NCBI GenBank assembly: GCA_046349215.1
Contig: JAXMCV010000001.1
Span: 1,240,001 to 1,304,000, forward strand
DNA from: JAJXWB01 sp046349215
GTDB taxonomy: Bacteria; Pseudomonadota; Alphaproteobacteria; Rhizobiales; Beijerinckiaceae
Direction of reading: 5' to 3'
DNA: 64,000 nucleotides
A program made the translations under genes and the position numbers. Under the pieces are notes generated by a model, which had not been told where the DNA came from, ran no database searches, and saw only the letters and a list, made by a program, of their open reading frames with translations. This document shows positions 39,601 through 47,388 of the stretch, piece by piece (positions within the stretch are counted from its first letter, which is position 1; every line of letters starts with the position of its first letter).

Positions 39601-40233
39601 GACGGCGATGAAGGCCAGGAGCTTCACCAGCGATTCCGACGCGACCGCCAGCATCAGGCCGTCCTGATGCTCGGTCGCGTCGACGCGGCGCGTGCCGAAG
39701 GCCATGGCGAAGCCTGCAAGCACGAGCGGCACCAGCAGGCTCGATTGCAACGATCCGGCGTAGGAGACCACGTGCTCGGCGTCGATGGAGCCGAGCACGA
39801 TGTCGAGCGAGGCGCCCACCGCCTTGAGCTGAAGGGCGATGTAGGGGACCGTGCCGATCACGCACAGGATCGTCACGCAAATGGCGACGCTTTCGGCCTT
39901 GCCGTAGCGCGCGGCGACGAAGTCGGCGACCGAGGTGATGTTCTGGTTCTTGGCGAGGCGAACGATCCGCTGCATGAGGCCGCGCCCGAACCAGATGATG
40001 AGCAGCGGTCCGATGTAGATCGGCAGGAATTGCAGGCCGGATACCGACGCGAGGCCGACAGAGCCGTAGAAGGTCCAGGATGTGCAGTAGACCGCGAGGC
40101 TGAGCGCATAGACGGCTGTGCGCAGCGGTCCGCGGACCACGCGCCGGCCGAGCGTATCGCCGAAATGAGCGACCGCGAACAACAGGCAGATGTAGGCCAG
40201 CGTCGTCAGGACGGCGGCCCAGCCGGCGATCAT
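36697..40233 (-). CDS. Hybrid sensor histidine kinase with sodium:solute symporter-like N-terminus
   Basis: 1178 aa. Residues 1 to about 510 form a multispanning sodium:solute symporter (SSF) domain (AVYCTSWTFYGSVGLAS, SVADFVAARYGKAESVA, SASTAMIIVECVALSIM). A PAS-like region follows (FARQGITVFDRDRRLICWNREF), a coiled-coil linker, the DHp helix with SHDILQPLNAARL (phospho-acceptor His near residue 815), an HATPase domain (DTGLGIPEES, PGLGLGLSIVERL) and a C-terminal receiver with LIADYHLDGDNG. This is the CbrA-like design in which a transporter-like domain may sense a solute. The ligand is unknown; neighbours suggest a link to acyl or acetate metabolism. It converges with the isomerase gene and diverges from mscL. 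Confidence 0.9.
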   Translation of the reverse strand: MIAGWAAVLTTLAYICLLFAVAHFGDTLGRRVVRGPLRTAVYALSLAVYCTSWTFYGSVGLASVSGLQFLPIYIGPLLIIWFGRGLMQRIVRLAKNQNITSVADFVAARYGKAESVAICVTILCVIGTVPYIALQLKAVGASLDIVLGSIDAEHVVSYAGSLQSSLLVPLVLAGFAMAFGTRRVDATEHQDGLMLAVASESLVKLLAFIAVGVTVTWFMFGGLEDLFRRGSESPAIASTFTQRVDWPTMLVMTALSAIAIVLLPRQFHVTVVENHDERDLRASSWLFPLYLIAINLFVVPLAVAGRLTFADGAINRDMTVLALPLHAGDHLLAVFAMLGGISASTAMIIVECVALSIMVSNDLVLPLALRRRDTIDPSGPGEIGSRILVVRRLAILLVLALGYFYLQVASEAALVSIGLISFACIAQIAPAFFGGLFWRGGSKEGAIAGMTAGGLMWAYTLFLPSIENAWSPLGSIVRGGAFGLPALKPTALLGVELPQLVHGVVASLSINIILFVAVSLLRRPSRLEVLQAANFVRQSSLPAPGSFRLWRASVTSGELEATVARYLGAARARAAFDTFLASRGLQRDRNGEADVHMLRFAERLLASAIGAASSRLVLSLVLRRRNVSHKAALRLVDEASAAIQYNRDLLQYALDFARQGITVFDRDRRLICWNREFRDLFDLPGEVLRVGVDLGEIVRFNAQRGLYGEGVGDDFVATRVDLLLNERRPVRVRLFPSTRVIEIRSAAMPDGGVVTTYTDVSAQVDAEEALEATNETLEQRVRDRTNELERLNGELAAAKSQAEEANLSKTRFLAAASHDILQPLNAARLYATSLSEQARANADPLQTRKLADNVDASLEAVEEILTALLDISRLDAGAMKAEIGPLRLDDIFSQLQIEFAPLAKAKGLDLAFVRSSLSVRSDRRLLRRLLQNFVSNAIKYTPQGRVVVGARRKGDRVRLEVWDTGLGIPEESRADVFREFARLEPAQRSAPGLGLGLSIVERLARVLEADLGLASRVGSGSVFHVDVPLAPATWSEPDSAASDKPAAPTALTGLVVLAIDNEPRILDGMRIMLEGWGCNVLTAATRAEAAAAFRSGEPRPGALIADYHLDGDNGLSVIAALRGEFGEDIPAVLVTADRGEELRDAAAARDIRILAKPLRPAALRSLLAQWRVTRSAAE

Positions 40234-40365
40234 TCGAACTCCCTGCGCAGCGGGCTGCTGATGCAAAGGGCACGCTATAGGCTGCCCGAGGAGAATCAAG
40301 GTTGAAGGCGGGCCGGCCTTCGCTAATCTCGAATTGTCAGATCGATCCCGGGCAAGGGGGCAGCG

Positions 40366-40800
40366 ATGCTTCAGGATTTCAAGAATTTCGCCATGAAGGG
40401 GAATGTCGTCGACCTCGCGGTCGGCGTCATCATCGGCGCGGCTTTCGCCAAGATCGTCGATTCGCTGGTCAGCGACGTCATCATGCCGGTCATCGGCGCG
40501 ATCACCGGCGGCCTCGACTTCACCAACTATTATCTGCCGATGAGTTCGGCCATCCAGGGCCATCCCGCCTATGCCGACGCCAAGAAGGCCGGCGCCGTGC
40601 TGGGTTACGGCAGCTTCCTGACCGCGGTGATCAACTTCCTGATCATCGCCTTCGTCCTGTTCATCGCCATCAAGCAGATCCAGCGGCTTCAGAACATGGC
40701 GTCCGCAGCGCCCGCCGAGCCGGCCGCGCCGCCGCCGCCGCCCCGCAGCGAGGTTCTGCTGGAGGAAATCCGGGACGCTCTGGTCAAAAGGCAGGGCTGA
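40366..40800 (+). CDS. mscL: Large-conductance mechanosensitive channel
   Basis: 144 aa. The N-terminal amphipathic helix MLQDFKNFAMKGNVVDLAVG is followed by the pore-lining TM1 with GVIIGAAFAKIVDSLVSDVIMPVIG, a periplasmic loop, TM2 (VINFLIIAFVLFIAIKQI) and a cytoplasmic helix EVLLEEIRDAL. The order and length are those of MscL, which opens under membrane tension to release osmolytes. A Pro/Ala linker (PAEPAAPPPPP) precedes the last helix. The region between it and the kinase gene (132 bp) holds both divergent promoters, but I see no clear box. Confidence 0.95.
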   Translation: MLQDFKNFAMKGNVVDLAVGVIIGAAFAKIVDSLVSDVIMPVIGAITGGLDFTNYYLPMSSAIQGHPAYADAKKAGAVLGYGSFLTAVINFLIIAFVLFIAIKQIQRLQNMASAAPAEPAAPPPPPRSEVLLEEIRDALVKRQG

Positions 40801-40907
40801 GCGCGCAGGGCGCATCTGCGCCCGCCGCACGCTTGAGGCATTGGCATGTCAGCCCCGATGGCTTAAGCGCTCCTCATTCCGCGACATTCGCGCGAGGGGC
40901 GCCCGCC

Positions 40908-42131
40908 TTGATCTCTGACCCGGACCAGATCGCCGCCCGCATCCTCGGCGCAGCCCGCCCGGAGGCGCTTGCCGCGCCCGAGAGCGGGATCGTCGAAGTT
41001 TTCAACTACGGGCGGGGCCGTCAGGGCCTCATGCCGCTCTGGGTCGGCGAAGGCGACCTGCCGACGCCCGATTTCATCACGCGCGCTGCGGTCGGCGCGC
41101 TCGAAGGCGGCGAGACCTTCTACACCGCGCAGCGCGGCCATCCCGATTTTCGCGCCGCGCTCGCCCGCATGATGACGCGGGTCTATGGCTCGCCCTTCGC
41201 TGGGAGCGCCGCGCCGTTCGAGCACGACCGCTTCTTTGCGACGGTCGGCGGCATGCACGCCCTGCAACTGGCGATCCGCATCGCCGCAGGCGCAGGCGAT
41301 GAGGCGATCGTTCTGACGCCGGCCTGGCCCAATTTCGCCGGCGCGATGCTGGCGGCCGGCGCCAGGCCGGTCGAAGTCCCGCTCGATTTCGCGCGTGACG
41401 CGACGGGCTGGCGGTGGCGGCTCGATCTGCAGAAACTCGTCGACGCGATCACGCCGCGCACACGCGCCATCGTCGTCAACACGCCGGCAAATCCGACGGG
41501 CTGGACCGCGACGCGCGACGAGTTGCAGGCGATCCTCGACATCGCGCGCCAGCGCGGCCTGTGGATCGTCGCCGACGAAATATACGGCCGGCTGTATTTT
41601 TCAGGCGATCGCGCGCCCTCGTTCCACGACGTGATGGCGCCGTACGACCTCGTGCTGTTCGCCAACACCATGTCGAAGAACTGGGCGATGACCGGCTGGC
41701 GCGTCGGCTGGCTGGAGGCGCCGCCGGCGCTCGGCCAGCAGATCGAGAATCTCATCCAATATTCCACGTCCGGCGTGCCGCAATTCATCCAGCGCGGCGC
41801 AGTGGCGGCGCTGGACGAAGGCGAGGAATTCGTCGCCTTCCAGCGCGAGCGCGCCGAGAAGAGCCGGGCGATCCTCTGCGAAACGCTTTCGCAATCCTCG
41901 CGCCTGAAATTCGCCGCGCCAGAAGGCTCTTTCTACCTCTTCCTGGCGATCGACGGCGAGAACGACACGCGCAAGCTCGCCTTCCGCCTCGTCGACGAAG
42001 CGGGCGTCGGACTCGCGCCCGGCTCGACCTTCGGCGCCGGCGGCGGCGCGTTCCTGCGCATGTGCTTCGCGCGTCCGCCGGAACAGATCGGCGAGGCGGC
42101 GCGCCGCATCGCCGGCTGGGCTGGCAAGTGA
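40908..42131 (+). CDS. Class I/II PLP-dependent aminotransferase
   Basis: About 407 aa. Fold type I aminotransferase: ATVGGMHALQLAI (cofactor phosphate), NTPANPTGWT (carboxylate/ring), VADEIYGRLYF with the Asp that binds the pyridine nitrogen, NTMSKNWAMTGWRVGW with the Schiff-base Lys, and FLRMCFARPPE with the C-terminal Arg. The subgroup resembles aspartate/aromatic aminotransferases, but substrate is undetermined. The start is uncertain: TTG at 40908 fits the domain start best, since the only nearby ATG at 40846 is in another frame. Its stop overlaps the GTG of the AbrB-type gene. Confidence 0.85.
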   Translation: MISDPDQIAARILGAARPEALAAPESGIVEVFNYGRGRQGLMPLWVGEGDLPTPDFITRAAVGALEGGETFYTAQRGHPDFRAALARMMTRVYGSPFAGSAAPFEHDRFFATVGGMHALQLAIRIAAGAGDEAIVLTPAWPNFAGAMLAAGARPVEVPLDFARDATGWRWRLDLQKLVDAITPRTRAIVVNTPANPTGWTATRDELQAILDIARQRGLWIVADEIYGRLYFSGDRAPSFHDVMAPYDLVLFANTMSKNWAMTGWRVGWLEAPPALGQQIENLIQYSTSGVPQFIQRGAVAALDEGEEFVAFQRERAEKSRAILCETLSQSSRLKFAAPEGSFYLFLAIDGENDTRKLAFRLVDEAGVGLAPGSTFGAGGGAFLRMCFARPPEQIGEAARRIAGWAGK

Positions 42132-43213
42132 CGCGTCCCGATCCCTCGCGTCTCGCGCAACTCGGCCTGCCATCCTTCGTGAGCCAGGGCCTGACCCTTC
42201 TGGCGGCGCTCGCCGGCGGCGCGCTGGTCAATGCGTTGGGCGTGCCGGCGGGATGGCTGTCCGGCGCCATGATGGCCACCGCGATCATGGCGGCGCTGAG
42301 GTTCGCGGAACCCCTGTCGACGCCGTTCCGCTGGGCGGCGATGGTGTTTTCCGGCGTCGCCATCGGCGCGGCGGTCACGCCGGCGATGATGAAATCCGTC
42401 GCCACCTATCCCCTGTCGATCGCGCTGATGTCGGTGAGCGTGGCGCTGGCGACCTGGGTCTGCTCGCTCCTGCTGGCGCGCCTGCCCGGCTGGTCGCGAC
42501 CGACCGCCTTCTTCGCGTCGGTGCCCGGCGCGCTGTCCTACGTCTTCTCCGTCGCAGCCACGATGGAGGAAGCCGACCTCTCGCGCATCGCCATCGTGCA
42601 GGTTCTGCGCGTGTTCCTGCTGATGGGCCTCGTGCCGGTCGTGCTGGCCGAGAGCGGCGCGTTTCATCCGGTCTTCGTTCCCGCGCCGGTCGACTCGCTG
42701 GCCTTGCTCGGCGCGCTGCTCGCACTCGGCCTGATCGTCGGCTATGGCCTCGAAAGACTGCACGTCGCCGGCGGCATGCTGTTCGGCGGCATGCTGGTGT
42801 CGGGTCTCGCGCATGTGCTGGAGATCGCGCCGGGCCGGCCGCCGCCGCTCGTCGCCATCGTCGCGCAGGTGCTGATCGGCGCCTGGGTCGGCGTCCGCTT
42901 CATCGGCTTCGACTGGCGCTTGTTTGCGCGGTCGGCCGTCGCCTCGCTCGGCACGTTCGTCGTCGCGGTCGGCATCTCCGTCGCCTTCTCGTATCTCGCG
43001 GTGCTGGCCATCGGCGTCCCGTTCGCGCAGACGCTGCTTGCCTTCTCGCCGGGCGGGCTTGAAGCGATGACGCTGCTCGCCTTCGCGATGGGTCTCGATC
43101 CGCTCTACGTCGGCGCGCACCACCTCGCGCGCTTCCTGCTCATCAGCCTGACGTTGCCGTTCGCGCTGAAGCTCTGGATGCGCGGCGCCAGGACGAAGAC
43201 GCCGGCGCCATAG
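42128..43213 (+). CDS. AbrB family membrane protein (putative ammonia monooxygenase-like transporter)
   Basis: 361 aa, starting at a GTG that overlaps the stop of the aminotransferase gene (GTGA). About ten transmembrane segments arranged as two repeats of a Gly-rich motif: GVPAGWLSGAMMATAIMAAL in the first half and HVAGGMLFGGMLVSGLAHVL in the second. SVPGALSYVFSVAAT and SPGGLEAMTLLAFAMG are the paired conserved loops. The family was once annotated as ammonia monooxygenase, which is not supported; a transporter role is more likely. Translational coupling with an aminotransferase suggests export or uptake of its substrate or product. Confidence 0.88.
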   Translation: MTRPDPSRLAQLGLPSFVSQGLTLLAALAGGALVNALGVPAGWLSGAMMATAIMAALRFAEPLSTPFRWAAMVFSGVAIGAAVTPAMMKSVATYPLSIALMSVSVALATWVCSLLLARLPGWSRPTAFFASVPGALSYVFSVAATMEEADLSRIAIVQVLRVFLLMGLVPVVLAESGAFHPVFVPAPVDSLALLGALLALGLIVGYGLERLHVAGGMLFGGMLVSGLAHVLEIAPGRPPPLVAIVAQVLIGAWVGVRFIGFDWRLFARSAVASLGTFVVAVGISVAFSYLAVLAIGVPFAQTLLAFSPGGLEAMTLLAFAMGLDPLYVGAHHLARFLLISLTLPFALKLWMRGARTKTPAP

Positions 43214-43262
43214 AGCGCCGCTGAGGACCGGCGAACGGCAGGACAGGCGCGCGAAAACAAAA

Positions 43263-43313
43263 GGGCCGGCTCGCGCCGGCCCTCAAAACAAATGGGCCGG
43301 CTCGCGCCGGCCC
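43263..43313 (-). terminator. Tandem identical hairpins, double terminator of hemA
   Basis: Two identical 20-bp hairpins (GGGCCGGC, loop TCGC, GCCGGCCC) lie at 43263-43282 and 43294-43313. On the minus strand each is followed by a T-rich run (ATTTGTTTT and TTTTGTTTT), as expected for intrinsic terminators of hemA, which ends 29 bp upstream. On the plus strand they are followed by A-runs. Confidence 0.8.
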
Positions 43314-43341
43314 AAGGATGATGCAAGGTCTGACGCGCCTT

Positions 43342-44625
43342 TTACTCGGCCGCCTTGCGGAAGTCCGGATAGGCGCAATGCGCCTCGTCGGACGAGGCTT
43401 CGGTCGCCTTCGGTTCGACGAAGGGCAGCCCCAAAGTCTTCCAGACATCGACGACCGCCTCGACGAGTTCGGCGATCAGCGCGTCGGAATGCAGCGGCGT
43501 CGGCGTGATGCGCAGGCGTTCCTCGCCGCGCGGCACGGTCGGATAGTTGATCGGCTGAATGTAGATGCCGTGGCGCTCCATCAGCATGTCGCTCGCCGCC
43601 TTGCACTTCTCGGCGTCGCGAACCATGACGGGCACGATGTGCGAGGGGTTTTCGAGAACCGGCAGACCTGCCGCCTCGAGCGCGTGCTTGGTCAGCGCGC
43701 ACTGGCGCTGATGCTTCTCGCGCAGTTCCGGCCGCGCCTTGAGCACGCGCACCGACGCGCAGGCCGCAGCGGCGACCGCCGGCGGCAGAGCCGTCGTGAA
43801 GATGAAGGACGGCGCGTAGGAGCGCACAGCGTCGATGACCGAGGCGTCGCCGGCGATATAGCCGCCCAGCGTGCCGAAGCCCTTGGCGAGCGTGCCCTCG
43901 ATCACGTCGATGCGGCCCATCACGCCTTCGCGTTCGCAGACGCCGGCGCCGCGCGACCCGTACATGCCGACCGCATGGACCTCGTCGATATAGGTCATCG
44001 CGTTGTACTTCTCGGCCAGATCGGCAATCGCCTTCACCGGCGCGATGTCGCCGTCCATGGAATAGACGCTCTCGAAGACGATCAGCTTAGGCCGCTCATG
44101 GGGCTCGGCGGCCAGCAATTCCTCGAGATGCGCGACATCGTTGTGGCGCCACACGACGCGCTGCGACGTCGCGCGCTTGATGCCCTCGATCATCGAATTG
44201 TGGTTGAGCGAATCCGACAGGATCAGGCAGTTCGGCATCAGGTCGGCGATGGTGGAGATCGACGCGAGGTTCGAAATCCAGCCCGACGTGAAGACGAGCG
44301 CGGCTTCCTTGCCGTGCAGGTCGGCGAGTTCGGCCTCGAGTTCGACCAGCGGATTGTTGGTGCCGGAAATGTTGCGCGTGCCGCCGGCGCCGACGCCGAG
44401 CTTGGTCGCCGTCTCGCACATGGCCTTCACCGTCTCCGGGTGACGGCCCATGCCGAGATAATCGTTCGAGCACCAGATCACGACGTCGCGTTCGCTACCG
44501 TCGTCGGCGCGGAACAGGGCGCGCGGAAGGTCGCTGGTATCACGTTCGAGATTGGCGAAGATGCGATAGCGACGCTCGTTCTTGAGCTGACCGATCGCTG
44601 CGTCGAAGAAACGCCGATACTGCAT
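43342..44625 (-). CDS. hemA: 5-aminolevulinate synthase
   Basis: 427 aa. Catalyses condensation of glycine and succinyl-CoA to 5-aminolevulinate, the first step of the C4 haem/tetrapyrrole pathway used by Alphaproteobacteria. NDYLGMGRHPETVKAM, GAGGTRNISGTNNPLVELE, SDSLNHNSMIEGI and DEVHAVGMYGSRGAGVCERE are family blocks, and EGTLAKGFGTLGGYIAG carries the Schiff-base Lys. The length is slightly above the 400-410 aa norm owing to a C-terminal tail. Tandem terminators follow. An FNR/FixK-like sequence is 168 bp upstream. Confidence 0.95.
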   Translation of the reverse strand: MQYRRFFDAAIGQLKNERRYRIFANLERDTSDLPRALFRADDGSERDVVIWCSNDYLGMGRHPETVKAMCETATKLGVGAGGTRNISGTNNPLVELEAELADLHGKEAALVFTSGWISNLASISTIADLMPNCLILSDSLNHNSMIEGIKRATSQRVVWRHNDVAHLEELLAAEPHERPKLIVFESVYSMDGDIAPVKAIADLAEKYNAMTYIDEVHAVGMYGSRGAGVCEREGVMGRIDVIEGTLAKGFGTLGGYIAGDASVIDAVRSYAPSFIFTTALPPAVAAAACASVRVLKARPELREKHQRQCALTKHALEAAGLPVLENPSHIVPVMVRDAEKCKAASDMLMERHGIYIQPINYPTVPRGEERLRITPTPLHSDALIAELVEAVVDVWKTLGLPFVEPKATEASSDEAHCAYPDFRKAAE

Positions 44626-44792
44626 GAAGCCGATCCTCTGGCCGCCCTTGCGCTCCGTTCGCCGGAACGTCGGGCGGTCCTGCCCTGTTTGAACCGTTCT
44701 AATATCCGCTCCCGGGCCGGGATGCTACGGGATGGTTAGCCGCAGCGGACCCTGGAACGGTGGCAATTTCGACGGTCTCAAGACTGATGGCT

Positions 44793-44806
44793 TTGAGATA
44801 GATCAG
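44793..44806. promoter_or_regulatory. Possible FNR/FixK-like box upstream of hemA
   Basis: TTGAGATAGATCAG keeps the TTGA-N6-TCA core of the FNR/FixK consensus (TTGAT-N4-ATCAA) but lacks its two inner symmetric bases and the last A. It lies 168 bp upstream of hemA, further than usual. hemA genes of related bacteria are often oxygen-regulated, which is the main reason to note it. Confidence 0.3.
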
Positions 44807-44861
44807 TTTCAGCTCAAATCGGCGTTTCTCCTTCAGACTTCGGTCATGTTCGGCCTGCGCC

Positions 44862-45446
44862 CTATTCGACCAGGCCGCCCGCGCGGCCGTCGCGAACCCG
44901 GCAGGAACAGGGCGCCCCGGCCGGCGCCGGCTCGTAGAGACGGCACGTTTTCACCGGAGTCGCGCAGAAATCGCCAATTCCGCCCGAGGTCACCGTCATG
45001 TAGGTAGGGTCGTAGCCCCAGCCATAGCCGAGCCCATAACCCACGGCCGCATAGGGCCACCACCCGCCGCCATGGCGATGTCCACGCCACCGGCCGTTCC
45101 ATCCTGCCCCGGCTTGGCCGAACCGGGGGGCGCTGCCGCCAAATCGCTGGAAACTGCCGGGCGGGCGGGAAAAATTCGCCGCGCCGGACATAGTGCGCCC
45201 GCCCGGCGCGACGCCAGAGCCGCCTCCGAGCCGGGCGGAACCTGGGGCGCCGACGCTGCTGCGTCCGAAGCCCGCTCCGCCGCCGAACCCGCCGCCGGCA
45301 TGGCCTCCCCCGCCGAAATGCGCGCCGCCGCCGAAATCGCCGCCCATGTGGGCGGCGGCGCCAACGCCGCCGCGCATCTGCGCATGGGCGACGGCGCCGC
45401 TGGCGACGAAGGCGGCCGCCGCTGCCGCCAGGCCGATCCTGTTCAT
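44862..45446 (-). CDS. Secreted Gly-rich hypothetical protein
   Basis: 194 aa. Signal peptide MNRIGLAAAAAAFVASGAVAHA, then a long Gly-rich part (GGDFGGGAHFGGGGHAGGGF) and a Trp/Tyr/Gly segment GGWWPYAAVGYGLGYGWGYD. The C-terminal 50 residues contain four Cys (FCATPVKTCRLYE and PCSCRV), which suggests disulfides in the periplasm. Gly/Tyr/Trp composition is like small envelope or surface proteins of Hyphomicrobiales, but no named family is recognised. ATG at 45446 has a GGAGG site 7 bp upstream. Confidence 0.65.
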   Translation of the reverse strand: MNRIGLAAAAAAFVASGAVAHAQMRGGVGAAAHMGGDFGGGAHFGGGGHAGGGFGGGAGFGRSSVGAPGSARLGGGSGVAPGGRTMSGAANFSRPPGSFQRFGGSAPRFGQAGAGWNGRWRGHRHGGGWWPYAAVGYGLGYGWGYDPTYMTVTSGGIGDFCATPVKTCRLYEPAPAGAPCSCRVRDGRAGGLVE

Positions 45447-45504
45447 TGAAACCTCCTTCATTCAGAAGGAGATTCAACGGAAGCCGGAGCGGGTTGTTCC
45501 GGAA

Positions 45505-45921
45505 TTACTTGGTGACCGGTCGCCTTCCGCCCGGCGTGCGCGCGAGTTCGCGCGCCACGTCGTAGATCGCGGGCTGCGCGACATAGCCCGGGTCGATCTG
45601 GCCCAGCGCCCGCGGGCCGTACCACATGTTGGTCGTCTGCTGGGGGGCGATGATCTGGCCGCCGCGCCCGGCCTCGTCCGAACCGACGACGGCCGGATAG
45701 GCGCCCCAGGGGCCGACGAAGCCGGTATTGTACCACCAGCGGCCGTTGCGGAAGCCCGATTGCGGGATGACGACAGCCGCCTTCGGACGCACGCCGGGAA
45801 GACCAGCGACCGGAGGTCTGGGCATCGGGCGGATGAGCATGGGGCCGGCCGGCGGCGGCGGAGCGGCCTGGGCGACGGTCGCGCCCAGAAGGCCACAGAA
45901 TACAAGACTTGCGATACGCAT
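45505..45921 (-). CDS. Secreted Pro-rich hypothetical protein
   Basis: 138 aa. Signal peptide MRIASLVFCGLLGATVAQA with an AQA cleavage site, then PPPPAGPMLIRPMPRPP. The mature part has aromatic RNGRWWYNTGFVGPWGAYPAVVG and MWYGPRALGQIDPGY. No cysteines or enzyme motifs in the mature part. It precedes the Gly-rich secreted gene by 58 bp on the same strand, so the two may form an operon of envelope proteins. Function unknown. Confidence 0.65.
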   Translation of the reverse strand: MRIASLVFCGLLGATVAQAAPPPPAGPMLIRPMPRPPVAGLPGVRPKAAVVIPQSGFRNGRWWYNTGFVGPWGAYPAVVGSDEAGRGGQIIAPQQTTNMWYGPRALGQIDPGYVAQPAIYDVARELARTPGGRRPVTK

Positions 45922-46121
45922 GACGCTACTCCCGTGAATCGGACGGCAAACCGTCCAGCTCGCGCTTGTGAGCGTAACGACGTTCGAAAATCCGCCTTTT
46001 TCGGCCGAACGCTACGACTGCCGGCCCGCCGACCTATGTAAGTCACATGGATCGACGCCCGGAGCGATCAAGCTAGCAGGTCGCACGTCCCGGGGCCAGC
46101 ATCGCCGGCGGGGGCGACATC

Positions 46122-47384
46122 ATGAAAAATCTTCTGACTTCGCTGGTCTCGCATATTGTCGAACGCGGCAATCTCCGGATCGAATTCGCCGATGGAGAGA
46201 CGCGCGATTTCGGCGACGGCGCCGGCCCCCGCGTGGTCGGCCGTTTCGCCGACCGGCGCGGACCGCTCGACGTGATCCGCAATCCCGAACTGGCGCTCGG
46301 CGAATTGTTCATGGACGGCCGCTTCGCGATGGTCGAGGGCTCGATGTTCGACCTGCTCGCCATCCTGATGTCGAACGCGATGCGCCGCGACCCGCCGGCG
46401 ATCATCCGGATCATCCGCAAGAGCCGCGATGTCGGCGCGCAATTCCTGCTGCGCAACGGGAAGGGCCTGTCGCGCCGCAACGTCGCGCATCACTACGATC
46501 TCGACGGCCGGCTCTACGATCTTTTTCTCGACCGCGACCGGCAATATTCCTGCGCCTATTTCGAACGGCCGGACATGGACCTCGAGGAGGCCCAACTCGC
46601 CAAGAAGCGGCATGTCGCCGCGAAGCTGCTGGCGGAGCCGGGCCAGCGCGTCCTGGACATCGGTTGCGGCTGGGGCGGCATGGCGCTCTATCTGGCGCGC
46701 CATTGCGGCGCGGACGTCACCGGCATCACGCTGTTGGAAGAACAGATCGCCATCGCGCGCGCCCGCTCCGAGGAAAGCGGCTGTTCCGGCCGCGTCCGCT
46801 TCCGGATCGAGGATTATCGCGACACGGACGAGACATTCGATCGCGTCGTGTCGGTCGGCATGTTCGAGCATGTCGGCCCGGCGCATTTCGAGACCTATTT
46901 CGCGAAGGTCGCCTGCTTCCTGAACGAGGACGGCGTCGCGCTGATCCACACGATCGGCCGCGCCGACGGTCCGGGCGCGACAAATCCGTGGATTTCGAAA
47001 TACATCTTTCCGGGCGGCTATATCCCCTCCCTGTCGGAAATGTCGGCGGCGGTGGAGAAGGCCGGCCTGTTCGTCACCGACGTCGAAGTGCTGCGCATGC
47101 ATTACGCCGAAACGCTGAAAGCGTGGCGCGAACGCTTCATGGCGCGCCGTGACGAGGCCCTTGGCCTCTACGACGAACGCTTCTGCCGCATGTGGGAATT
47201 CTACCTGTCTATCTGCGAACTCGCATTTCGCCTGGAAGGCGAATGCGTCTTCCAGTTGCAACTCGCCCGCCGGCACGACGTCGTGCCGATCACCCGCGCC
47301 TATATCGCCGAGCGCGAGGCGCGGCTCCGCGTGCGCGACGTGCACGACCTGCAGCCGCGTCCGGCCGCGGCTGCAGGCGAATAA
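46122..47384 (+). CDS. cfa: Cyclopropane-fatty-acyl-phospholipid synthase family methyltransferase
   Basis: 420 aa. The N-terminal part (1-140) is the helical lipid-contact region of CFA synthases, with GELFMDGRFAMVEGSM. The SAM-binding motif is VLDIGCGWGGMALYLA near residue 175; QYSCAYFE, VGMFEHVGPAHFETYF and GRADGPGATNPWISKYIFPGGYIPSLSE are further conserved blocks with active-site Glu and His. The enzyme methylenates double bonds of membrane phospholipid acyl chains, a stress-related membrane change. The upstream gap (200 bp) shows no EcfG-like box. Confidence 0.92.
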   Translation: MKNLLTSLVSHIVERGNLRIEFADGETRDFGDGAGPRVVGRFADRRGPLDVIRNPELALGELFMDGRFAMVEGSMFDLLAILMSNAMRRDPPAIIRIIRKSRDVGAQFLLRNGKGLSRRNVAHHYDLDGRLYDLFLDRDRQYSCAYFERPDMDLEEAQLAKKRHVAAKLLAEPGQRVLDIGCGWGGMALYLARHCGADVTGITLLEEQIAIARARSEESGCSGRVRFRIEDYRDTDETFDRVVSVGMFEHVGPAHFETYFAKVACFLNEDGVALIHTIGRADGPGATNPWISKYIFPGGYIPSLSEMSAAVEKAGLFVTDVEVLRMHYAETLKAWRERFMARRDEALGLYDERFCRMWEFYLSICELAFRLEGECVFQLQLARRHDVVPITRAYIAEREARLRVRDVHDLQPRPAAAAGE

Positions 47385-47388
47385 CGGG

